This document shows positions 1 to 6,914 of a stretch of 64,000 nucleotides of DNA, piece after piece. Made by a program: the position numbers and the translations under genes. Where the stretch lies: positions 992,001-1,056,000 of the forward strand of contig CAVWGP010000011.1 in NCBI GenBank assembly GCA_963754645.1, in the 5' to 3' direction. Within the stretch, counting starts at the first letter, position 1. Each line of letters begins with the position of its first letter. This DNA is from CAVWGP01 sp963754645 (lineage in GTDB: Bacteria; Pseudomonadota; Alphaproteobacteria; Bin65). The notes beneath the pieces were generated by a model. It was not told the DNA's origin and searched no databases. It was given only the letters and a program-made list of their open reading frames with translations.

Positions 1-2
1 TC

Positions 3-1559
3 AAGGTCTGGGCCGAGGATCCAAATGATCCTACGAACCGCAAAGACAGCACGCAGCAGGCGGTCAGAGCTTTGGTGAAGATCGGATTCATTAATGCCCA
101 GCGCGGCCTCGATGATGTCACCACAAGAGAGAGCGACGTTCTGGCCAAGTTACTTGATGGTCTCTTCAAGACGGCATCGCTCGAAACAGCGGATGAAAAG
201 GAACGTGAGATTGCGAAGCAGCTCAAGGAGGCGGTACGTACAATTCAGGAAAGCATTGATAGTGACTTCCAAAGCCAGCTGAAACGACTATTGCCAAAAT
301 TGCAAACGCTCGGGTATCCCGGCCTCGGTGGTTCTGAACTAACAACCGAGACCACGCTTGATGTCCAGAGACTGCTGACCAATCATACGAAGGTACGCTA
401 TGAAGGCCACAGCGGCATCCTGCTGCCCGAGTCATATAACGGTCTCGGCATGCGCAACCTTATCCTTATTCTTCTCCAGGTCATCAGCTTCTACCGCGAG
501 TTTCGTGCGAAAGACCAAGCGCCCGGCGTGCATCTTGTGTTTATCGAAGAGCCCGAGGCCCATCTTCATCCGCAGATGCAGGAAGTGTTCATCCGACAAT
601 TGGGCAAGATAGTTGAAAAGCTCAACAAGGAGCATGAGAAAGATCCGAAATGGCCTGTGCAGTTTCTGGTTTCCACACACTCCTCACATATAGCCAACGA
701 GGCGCGTTTTGAAGCCATTCGGTATTTTCTTCCATCCCTGGGCGACGAAAAGAAAGGGGTTTGGAAAACGAAGATCAAGGATTTGCGTCAAGGGCTTTCC
801 GCAACCCCCAAGATTGATAGGGATTTTCTTCAACAGTATCTGACGCTGACACGGTGCGACCTATTTTTCGCCGACAAGGCTGTCCTGGTCGAAGGTACAA
901 GTGAGCGGTTGATGTTGCCCGTCATGATGGAGAAGCGCGATACGGCGAACGCTGACTCCATAGGGCTAAGAAGCCAATACATCACAATCATGGAGGTTGG
1001 GGGAGCATACGCACACAAGTTTTTCGATCTGCTGCGCTTCCTAGAGCTGCGGAGCCTGGTCATTACCGATTTAGATCCTGTCGAGGTGCCAGGCGGAAAG
1101 AAATGCCTGGTTTACGAAGCGAAGGCGACGAGCAATGCCTGCATCAATTCATGGTTTGGCGGGGGGCCGTGCGTCCCGAATGAACTCATCGACAAACCTG
1201 AGGCCGAGCGTATCAAGGATAGCATTCGGCTTGCCCATCAATGCCGCGAGACGACGGGCGGACCATGCGGACGCACATTCGAGGATGCATTCCTGATTGC
1301 CAACGCTGCTAAATTCGCAGTCACAGGGGGCACCGCCGCCGCGCTGGCTGAAGATGCCCGCAAGAAGGCCGAGGCCTTGAAGAAATCCGAGTTTGCCTTG
1401 AAACACGCCATCGACGATGTCGTTTGGATTACACCAGCCTACATCACAGACGGGCTAAATTGGCTGGCTTTAGGACCGAATCCCCAAGCCGTGCGCGTCG
1501 CGCCGGAGGTTCCCGGCGCCAAACTGGAGAAGGTGGTGGAGGTTGCGGGAAATGGCTGA
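3..1559 (+). CDS. OLD-family ATP-dependent endonuclease (GajA-like), 5'-truncated by window edge
   Basis: This is the C-terminal part of an ABC-type ATPase fused to a TOPRIM nuclease, the architecture of OLD/GajA proteins that cut DNA in phage defence. The frame is already open at base 3 and no convincing start lies inside, so the gene begins upstream; the TTG at 72 has no clear ribosome site. Visible ATPase motifs are an ABC-signature-like SYNGLGMRN (about 434-460), Walker B and D-loop IEEPEAHLHP (about 543-572) and an H-switch VSTHSSH (about 669-690). The TOPRIM part shows VEGTSE (about 887-905) and the acidic pair TDLD (about 1065-1077). Its stop overlaps the start of the helicase gene by 8 bases, implying coupled translation. 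Base composition is clearly less GC-rich than the genes after 3600, suggesting transfer. The nuclease-plus-helicase pairing matches Gabija / class 2 OLD systems; the exact subtype is inference. Confidence 0.85.
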   Translation, partial: KVWAEDPNDPTNRKDSTQQAVRALVKIGFINAQRGLDDVTTRESDVLAKLLDGLFKTASLETADEKEREIAKQLKEAVRTIQESIDSDFQSQLKRLLPKLQTLGYPGLGGSELTTETTLDVQRLLTNHTKVRYEGHSGILLPESYNGLGMRNLILILLQVISFYREFRAKDQAPGVHLVFIEEPEAHLHPQMQEVFIRQLGKIVEKLNKEHEKDPKWPVQFLVSTHSSHIANEARFEAIRYFLPSLGDEKKGVWKTKIKDLRQGLSATPKIDRDFLQQYLTLTRCDLFFADKAVLVEGTSERLMLPVMMEKRDTANADSIGLRSQYITIMEVGGAYAHKFFDLLRFLELRSLVITDLDPVEVPGGKKCLVYEAKATSNACINSWFGGGPCVPNELIDKPEAERIKDSIRLAHQCRETTGGPCGRTFEDAFLIANAAKFAVTGGTAAALAEDARKKAEALKKSEFALKHAIDDVVWITPAYITDGLNWLALGPNPQAVRVAPEVPGAKLEKVVEVAGNG

Positions 1560-3306
1560 AGCTGCCGCACTTTCACCGGCCCAAATGGCAAGCGAACGAG
1601 CCCTGGCAAAGGTGCGTCATGCCATAGAGCGCGGTAGGAACTTCAAGATTGAAGCCGGCGCGGGCGCCGGGAAAACATACTCCTTGGTCAAGGCTCTCCA
1701 GTTTTTGATTGAGCGCGATGGAAATCGGCTGCGACGCCTCAACCAGCGGATCGCGTGTATCACCTTCACCAATGTGGCGAAGAAAGAGATTGAGGCGCGG
1801 ACTGACCGCACCCCTTTGATACATTGCGATACGATCCACGCTTTTTGCTGGTCCATTATTTCAGGTTTCCAGTCACAGTTGCGCGCGTTGGTACCCACGC
1901 TCGATGGATGGGCGGGCGATCCCTGGGCCGAGCGACTTGCCGAGGCCGGAGGCGCCGGTAAACGGACTATCGAATATGCCCTTGGCGTCCGCGGAATTAC
2001 CGATGATACGATTTCAATTCACCACAACGATGTTTTGCCACTAACCATCAGGCTGCTCGGGCACGAGAAATTCCGCAATATCCTGAGATTTAACTATCCG
2101 ATCATTCTCATTGATGAGTACCAGGACACGGATGCCGATTGGGTGGACACGATTAAGACATCATACTTTGGAAAGGATGGACCACCGCTATTCGGTTTTT
2201 TTGGCGATCACTGGCAAAAAATTTACGGAAACGGCTGTGGAACAATCACCGATCCAGCGGTGGAGGAAATCGGAGTGGAGGCCAATTTCCGTTCTGTCCC
2301 AGCGATCGTGGATTGCCTCAACCGAATGAGACCGGAACTCCAGCAGTTTGTTGTCGATCCCGCCGCGTCCGGCGAGGTCCATGTTTTTCACACCAATGCG
2401 TGGATTGGCAAGCGCTCGACGGGCCCGCACTATGGCGGCGACTTGCCTGACCAAGAGGCCTTTGCTGCCTTGGCCGAGGTAATGGAACGACTAAGCAAGG
2501 CAGAATGGGAGTTCTCGCCCGGAGCGACAAAGATCCTGATGCTCACGCACCGCGCACTGGGGAAGCAGCAAGGATACGCCAGCCTACCTACGGTCTTTCG
2601 GGACAATTATACGTTCACGAAGAAGGAGCACCCTCACATCGCCTTTTTTGTCGATCACTTGGAACCTGCTTGCCGAGCATTTGCGATCAAACACTATGGC
2701 GAAATGTTCGCGGCGCTCGGCACGAACGAGAGATACATTCTCCGAGCAGCGGACAAGAAGCGCTGGGCAGAGTCGTTCAAGCAGCTTATCGCCATTCGGG
2801 ATAGCGGCACCGTAGGGGACATAGTGGCGAATTTGCGCAAGACCCAACTTCCTCCACTTTCGGAAGGTGCGGAGAAGCTGGAGCGAAGATTTGAGCAATT
2901 CGATCCAAAGGGCGACGAAGAAATGCCAAGAGCATTGAAGGAGCTAGGCGGCTTGCATTGCGTTCCGTACCGGGAAATTGTTGCAGTTGCCGACTATCTG
3001 GACGGCCATTCACCGTTCGAGACAAAACATGGTGTAAAAGGCGCCGAGTTTGAGAATGTTTTAGTAGTATTGGGTCGTGGCTGGAACCGATATGATTTTG
3101 GCAAGATGCTTGAAAACGCACCCAAAAAAGATCAACTCAACGACAAGGAAAAGAAAGTGTTCGAAGACAATAGAAATCTCTTCTATGTATGCTGTTCCCG
3201 ACCTAAGAAGCGGCTCGCGCTTCTGTTCACACAGCACCTTTCAGCTAGTGCCATGCAAACGGTAGATCATTGGTTCGGATCTAAAAACATTTCGTCTCTC
3301 TTCTGA
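1552..3306 (+). CDS. UvrD/Rep-like superfamily 1 helicase (GajB-like)
   Basis: A 584-residue SF1A DNA helicase and likely partner of the preceding OLD nuclease. The motifs appear in order: Walker A AGAGAGKT (35-42), motif Ia ITFTNVAKKEIE, Walker B DEYQD (188-192), motif III GDHWQKIY, motif IV EANFRS, motif V HGVKGAEFENV and motif VI FYVCCSRPKKRL near the C terminus. The start chosen is ATG 1552, because GGAGG lies 9 bases upstream (1538-1542); an upstream TTG at 1543 would sit directly on that site. It is somewhat longer than typical GajB proteins (about 500 residues). Like its partner it is less GC-rich than the rest of the window. In Gabija the helicase-like subunit is thought to act on DNA ends and help activate the nuclease; that role here is inferred from family and neighbour. 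Confidence 0.88.
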   Translation: MAEAAALSPAQMASERALAKVRHAIERGRNFKIEAGAGAGKTYSLVKALQFLIERDGNRLRRLNQRIACITFTNVAKKEIEARTDRTPLIHCDTIHAFCWSIISGFQSQLRALVPTLDGWAGDPWAERLAEAGGAGKRTIEYALGVRGITDDTISIHHNDVLPLTIRLLGHEKFRNILRFNYPIILIDEYQDTDADWVDTIKTSYFGKDGPPLFGFFGDHWQKIYGNGCGTITDPAVEEIGVEANFRSVPAIVDCLNRMRPELQQFVVDPAASGEVHVFHTNAWIGKRSTGPHYGGDLPDQEAFAALAEVMERLSKAEWEFSPGATKILMLTHRALGKQQGYASLPTVFRDNYTFTKKEHPHIAFFVDHLEPACRAFAIKHYGEMFAALGTNERYILRAADKKRWAESFKQLIAIRDSGTVGDIVANLRKTQLPPLSEGAEKLERRFEQFDPKGDEEMPRALKELGGLHCVPYREIVAVADYLDGHSPFETKHGVKGAEFENVLVVLGRGWNRYDFGKMLENAPKKDQLNDKEKKVFEDNRNLFYVCCSRPKKRLALLFTQHLSASAMQTVDHWFGSKNISSLF

Positions 3307-3317
3307 CAGTACAGAAG

Positions 3318-3367
3318 TGTACAGAGACCGCAATCACCTGGCTGTACGGAGACGGTAATTACCTGAC
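3318..3367 (+). repeat. Two abutting 25-bp imperfect direct repeats
   Basis: Copies 3318-3342 and 3343-3367 both begin TGTAC and share 20 of 25 positions, with a conserved ACCTG near the right end. They start 12 bases after the helicase stop. Such terminal multi-copy repeats resemble ends of IS21-type elements, so this may be the scar of an element that delivered or flanked the defence genes, but no transposase is present. The remainder of the 308-base gap (3368-3614) holds no gene or structure I can name. Confidence 0.6.
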
Positions 3368-3614
3368 AATCGCCGCCGCCCGGGCAGGCGAGTTAGGCGA
3401 CGGCAGTTTGGTCGATTTTGGATTCAGTGCCCTTCTCTCCGCTCCGTCGTCGTTGGGGCGCAAGCGATCAAGCGCAGCGCGGCGAAGGCGGCTGGTTCAT
3501 CCGTAATTCTGCCGAAATTTCCGGGTGCGGGCAGACGGGTTCGCCAATCGTCAAGCTTTCAGATCAACTCCATGCCAGTATTCCAAATAATCCCCTTCCA
3601 CCCCGAGCCCCGCC

Positions 3615-4679
3615 ATGCCCCTGCTCTCCGTCCTCGACCAATCCCCGATCCGCGAGGGCGGGACGGCGGGCGATGCGTTGCGCGAGACCGTGGCGCTGGC
3701 GGCGGCGTGCGAGGGCTGGGGCTATCATCGCTATTGGCTCGCCGAGCATCACAATGCCGCCGGGCTTGCCGGCACCGCGCCCGAGGTTTTGATCGCGCGC
3801 GTCGCCGCGGCGACTTCGACCATGCGCGTCGGCTCGGGCGGCGTCATGCTGCCGCATTACAGCGCGCTCAAGGTGGCGGAGAATTTCCGCGTGCTCGAAG
3901 CGCTCTATCCGGGCCGCATCGATCTCGGCCTCGGCCGCGCGCCGGGCAGCGACCAGATGACGGCGCTGGCACTCCAGCAGTGGTCCGGCATCCCCAACAA
4001 CCAGATCAGCGCCGCGCAATATTTCCCGCAGCAGATCCGCGACATCATGGGCTGGCTCACCGGCGCCTTGCCCGAGGGCCATCCCTTCGCGCGCATCGCG
4101 GCGCAGCCGATGGGCGAAACCGTGCCCGAGCTGTGGCTGCTCGGCTCGAGCGAATACAGCGCCGCCGTCGCCGCGCATTTCGGCTGCGCCTTTTCCTTCG
4201 CCCATTTCATCACCGACCAGGGCGGCGTCGAGGCGATGCGCGCCTACAAGGAAAGCTTCAAGCCCTCCGCCGTGCCGCGCGCCGGCTTCGCCGCGCCGCG
4301 CGCCAGCATCGGCGTCTTCGTTTTGTGCGCCGACAGCGAGGCGGCGGCGCGGCGCCTGGCGGCGAGCCGCGATATCTGGCGCCTCAGGCTCGATCGCGGC
4401 CAGATCGCGCCGATCCCGCCGGTTGAAGACTCCGAGGCCGCCTTGCTCAAGCTGTCGCCGATCGAGGAGCAGCGCGTCGCGTTCAACCGCCGGCGCCAGA
4501 TCGTCGGCGCGCCCGAGCAAGTCAAGGCGCGCATCCTCGCGCTCGGCGCGGATTACGGCGTCGATGAGTTCGTCATCGTTTCGATCTGCTTCGATTTCGC
4601 CGCGCGGCTGCGCAGCTATGAGCTGCTGGCGCAGGCTTTCGGCCTCGGCGATGGACCGGGCGGGCGAAGAGCGGTATGA
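3615..4679 (+). CDS. LLM-class flavin-dependent oxidoreductase (luciferase-like)
   Basis: A 354-residue bacterial-luciferase-fold protein that probably uses reduced FMN and oxygen. The N terminus LSVLDQSPIREGG, the segment YWLAEHHN (about 40-47) and LGLGRAPGSDQ (about 112-122) are hallmarks of the 'luciferase family oxidoreductase, group 1' (YhbW/MsnO8-like) family, and the length is normal for it. ATG 3615 is the first start ahead of the conserved N terminus. It is a single-gene unit: defence genes lie upstream, and an IS110 element within a palindromic repeat lies downstream. The substrate cannot be predicted. The strong GC bias returns here, marking the end of the AT-richer defence segment. 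Confidence 0.88.
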   Translation: MPLLSVLDQSPIREGGTAGDALRETVALAAACEGWGYHRYWLAEHHNAAGLAGTAPEVLIARVAAATSTMRVGSGGVMLPHYSALKVAENFRVLEALYPGRIDLGLGRAPGSDQMTALALQQWSGIPNNQISAAQYFPQQIRDIMGWLTGALPEGHPFARIAAQPMGETVPELWLLGSSEYSAAVAAHFGCAFSFAHFITDQGGVEAMRAYKESFKPSAVPRAGFAAPRASIGVFVLCADSEAAARRLAASRDIWRLRLDRGQIAPIPPVEDSEAALLKLSPIEEQRVAFNRRRQIVGAPEQVKARILALGADYGVDEFVIVSICFDFAARLRSYELLAQAFGLGDGPGGRRAV

Positions 4680-4728
4680 AAGCGACTTGGTGGATCAAGT
4701 CCAACTTTTGAGACCAACAACTTTAAAT

Positions 4729-4833
4729 CGTCATCCCGACCGAGGGGCAGCGCCGAAGGCGCGCAGCGGAGGGACCTCGGGCGAACGAGCGTCTCGCCGC
4801 AAACGGGTTTACGCCAGTCCGGTCGAGGTCCCT
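4729..4833 (+). repeat. Left half of R1 intergenic palindromic repeat (copy A), split by IS110
   Basis: Starts CGTCATCCCGA, contains GGGACCTCGG (4771-4780) and ends GAGGTCCCT. It matches copy B at 21369-21473 over its length, including the stretch AAACGGGTTTACGCCAGTCC. The repeat resumes at 6060 after the IS110 element. Joining 4833 to 6060 restores the uninterrupted order seen in copy B. Confidence 0.85.
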
Positions 4834-4847
4834 TGTATCTGTTCGTG

Positions 4848-5106
4848 CGAGGCAAGATTGAGAGCAGGTGGGATGGCGGGCCGAAGCGACCGTTCGCGAG
4901 TCAGGCGTAGGCCCGCCATCCCACCTGCGGACGCGGTGTGCGTTGGTCGGATTGCGGGTAAAGTAAGGCCCGCGGTGGCGGGCGGGAGCCCGAAGGTCCC
5001 TGGGGCCAATAAGCCCGAAGTGGAGCGTGGCGCCCCGCCCGTTGTTCCTCAGAACCCGGACAGTCGCTTGGGCCGCCTGGCGAGCCCGGATTTGCAAGGA
5101 TGGGTC
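4848..5106 (+). ncRNA. Putative IS110 bridge RNA with readable target and donor guides
   Basis: The non-coding left end precedes the transposase, where IS110-group bridge RNAs are encoded. A target-binding loop can be drawn: outer stem 4979-4986 with 5034-5041 (CGGGCGGG/CCCGCCCG), inner hairpin GGGC/GCCC at 5003-5006/5013-5016. Its 5' side AGGTCCCT (4994-5001) equals the left target up to core CT (4826-4833), and its 3' side AGTGGAG (5019-5025) pairs with right target CTCCGCT with one G-U. A donor loop follows: GACAGTCGCT (5059-5068) equals the element's right end (6050-6059), and TGCAAG (5093-5098) pairs with the left end CTTGTA (4832-4837) with one G-U. Hairpin GGGC/GCCC at 5070-5073/5084-5087 separates them. 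The 5' end is estimated from the junction promoter; the 3' limit is approximate. Confidence 0.75.
4864..4928 (+). repeat. Perfect 19-bp inverted repeat hairpin in IS110 left end
   Basis: Arms 4864-4882 (GCAGGTGGGATGGCGGGCC) and 4910-4928 are exact reverse complements around a 27-base loop. It lies upstream of the target-binding loop, where a 5' stem-loop occurs in known bridge RNAs, but it is unusually long and perfect. It may be part of the bridge RNA or a separate subterminal site. Confidence 0.8.
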
Positions 5107-6042
5107 ATGGAACAGGAAATCTTTGTTGGCATCGATGTCGCGAAACGCGAATTGGTGGTGCACGTCCGACCGCGGGGCGAGACCTTTTCCGTCACGCGCG
5201 ACAGCGCCGGTTTGGTCGAGCTGGTCGAGCGGTTGCGTCGATTGCAGCCGCGGTTGATTGTGCTCGAAGCCACCGGCGGGTACGAGCAGGTTGTGGCCGC
5301 GGCGATCGCCGCCGAGGCATTGCCCTTGGCGGTGGTCAATCCGCGCCAGATCCGCGATTTTGCGCGCGCCAGCGGCCGCGCGGCCAAAACCGACCGGCTT
5401 GACGCCGAGGTCATCGCGCACTTCGCCGACGTTGTTCGGCCGGAGCCGCGCGCGTTGCCCGACGCGGCGCGCCGCGCCTTCGCCGAGCTTGTCGCCCGGC
5501 GGCGGCAGCTGATCGAGATCATCGTCGCCGAGAACAACCGGATGGAGCACTTGAGCCAGCCGCGTTTGATCCGCGGCGCGCAGCGCATCCAGGCCGCGTT
5601 GCAAAAGGAAGTCACCGAGCTCGAACGCGAGCTCGACGACACGATGCGCAACTCGCCGCTGTGGCGCGCCAACGAAGACCTGCTGACATCCGTCCCCGGC
5701 GTCGGCGACAAGACCGCGCGGGTCTTGATCGCCGAACTCCCCGAGCTTGGCACGCTCACGCGGCGCCAGATCGCGCATCTGGCGGGGCTCGCGCCCATCA
5801 GCCGCGACAGCGGCACTTTCCGCGGCAAACGTATGATCGGCGGCGGTCGCAAGTCGGTTCGCAACGCGATCTATATGGCAACATTGGTTGGCAGCGTTCA
5901 CAACACGGTCATCCGCGATTACTACCGCCGGCTCGTCGCCGCCGGCAAAGCCAAGAAACTCGCCCTCATCGCCGCCGCACGCAAACTCCTAACGATCCTC
6001 AACGCCATTGTACGAGATCAACGGCCATGGCAAAGCGCTTGA
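5107..6042 (+). CDS. IS110-family transposase (DEDD recombinase)
   Basis: A 311-residue recombinase. The N-terminal RuvC-like DEDD domain shows GIDVAK (D10), VLEATGGYE (E54 or E60) and KTDRLDAEV (D96, D99). The C-terminal transposase_20 domain shows TSVPGVGDKTA (about 194-204), the helix-hairpin-helix-like segment, and LAPISRDSGTFRGK with S235 as candidate catalytic serine. Length and domain order are normal for IS110, and all key residues are present, so it appears functional. ATG 5107 is chosen because conserved sequence begins there and the putative bridge RNA occupies the preceding bases; the frame stays open far upstream but that part has no homology. The stop codon at 6040-6042 overlaps the TTGACA that could serve as the -35 of a junction promoter. 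Confidence 0.93.
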   Translation: MEQEIFVGIDVAKRELVVHVRPRGETFSVTRDSAGLVELVERLRRLQPRLIVLEATGGYEQVVAAAIAAEALPLAVVNPRQIRDFARASGRAAKTDRLDAEVIAHFADVVRPEPRALPDAARRAFAELVARRRQLIEIIVAENNRMEHLSQPRLIRGAQRIQAALQKEVTELERELDDTMRNSPLWRANEDLLTSVPGVGDKTARVLIAELPELGTLTRRQIAHLAGLAPISRDSGTFRGKRMIGGGRKSVRNAIYMATLVGSVHNTVIRDYYRRLVAAGKAKKLALIAAARKLLTILNAIVRDQRPWQSA

Positions 6043-6044
6043 CA
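6039..6044 (+). promoter_or_regulatory. Candidate -35 box of an IS110 circular-junction promoter
   Basis: TTGACA at 6039-6044 is a perfect sigma-70 -35 box 15 bases from the right end. In a circular form the right end (to 6059) joins the left end (from 4834), placing TATCTG (4836-4841) 17 bases downstream as a weak -10. Junction promoters are known in IS110-family circles; in the linear state the two boxes are apart, so bridge RNA and transposase expression would be low. Inference from sequence only. Confidence 0.5.
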
Positions 6045-6059
6045 ACCAAGACAGTCGCT

Positions 6060-6119
6060 CCGCTCCGCGCGCTCACGCGCGCGTCCGACGCCCTTGGCGT
6101 CGGCTCGGTCGGGATGACG
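6060..6119 (+). repeat. Right half of R1 intergenic repeat (copy A)
   Basis: Continues the repeat broken at 4833. It begins CCGCTCCGCGCGCTC and ends GGGATGACG (6111-6119), the inverted counterpart of the CGTCATCCC that opens the left half. With the left half it gives a 165-bp element, close to copy B (158 bp). Confidence 0.8.
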
Positions 6120-6188
6120 AATTGTTGTTGTTGGCCTGAAAAGTATAACCTCGATCCACTTGTCGGCGATCGGGCGGAGAGGGCAAAA

Positions 6189-6895
6189 ATGGCGCCGGAA
6201 AGCAACAATCCGATCGACATCGCCGGCGACGCGCGCCGCGCCTTCGCGGTGTTGAAAGCGGGCGGCATCGCGATCCTGCCCGAACGATGTCGGCTATTCG
6301 CTGATCGGCGGCTCGAGCGCGGCGCTGAGGAAAATATTCGAAACCAAGCAGCGCGCGCCGACGAAACTCAACGCCATGCTCGGCAACGACGATGTGCATC
6401 GCGCGGTCCACCGCGTCACGCCGCGCCAGCGCGACATGGTGCGCGCCATCACCCTCGATCACGATCTGCCGCTCGGCCTGATCGCGGCCGTCGATGCCGA
6501 ACATCCGCTGTTGCGCAAGCTCGACCGCGACGCCTGGGACCGCAGCACCCGCGCGGGCACGGTGTGCATGCTGCTCAATGCCGGGCCGTTCCATGAGGAA
6601 ATCTGCCGCCTGAGCCTGGCCGAAATCCCATCCGCTGTTCGGCTCGTCGGCGAACAAGACCTTGACCGGCACCAAGTTCCGCGTCGAGGACATCGAGCCC
6701 GAAATCAAAGCCATCGCCGATATCGTCATCGATTACGGCTTGCGCAAATATCATCTCTATAAGGCGTCATCGACGCTGCTCGATATCGAAACCATGGAGG
6801 TCGTGCGCTACGGTTCGTGCTTCGAGCTCATTCAAGACGTGCTGCGGCGCTGGTTCGGCGTCGAGCTGCCGCCGGCACCACCGCCGCAACGCTGA
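6189..6895 (+). pseudogene. Sua5/YciO/YrdC-like protein, two frameshifts
   Basis: Across three frames one protein of about 234 residues can be read. It starts MAPESNNPIDIAGDARRAF, shifts near 6281-6283 (CCCGAAC with one extra base) into DVGYSLIGGSS, then shifts near 6627-6629 (extra C) into HPLFGSSANKTLTGTKF and ends at the 6893 stop. It is a paralogue of the intact gene at 8485-9162, which shares the DVGY, GTxxMLLNAG and SSAN segments. YrdC-domain proteins bind ATP, bicarbonate and threonine in tRNA threonylcarbamoylation, but this divergent pair next to PrpD-like genes may do something else. Both breaks fit the single-base insertion pattern seen across the window, so this may be an intact gene misread in sequencing. 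The next gene starts 19 bases downstream. Confidence 0.75.
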
Positions 6896-6914
6896 GACCG
6901 GGAGAGGACAAGCC

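Larger units (their letters stand above)
4834..6059 (+). mobile_element. IS110-family insertion sequence, complete, 1226 bp
   Basis: The boundaries come from comparison with the uninterrupted R1 repeat at 21369-21526. Left flank GAGGTCC-CT (ending 4833) and right flank CT-CCGCTCC (from 6058) each carry the dinucleotide CT, and deleting 4834-6059 gives GGTCCCTCCGCT as in copy B. There are no terminal inverted repeats and no longer target duplication, as expected for IS110 recombination at a 2-bp core. The element carries a 273-base left non-coding region with bridge-RNA features, then one DEDD transposase gene, then a right end of only 17 bases after the stop codon. Because core CT is present at both junctions, the ends could equally be written 4832-6057. 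Confidence 0.85.

Noticed and set aside
3318..3367. CRISPR repeats beside defence genes
   Set aside because: The two copies abut with no spacer and are only 80% identical.
5661..6596. Open frame spanning the end of the transposase and the Sua5-like gene
   Set aside because: Its first part is out of frame with the transposase; only the portion from 6189 codes for recognisable protein, belonging to the frameshifted Sua5-like gene.
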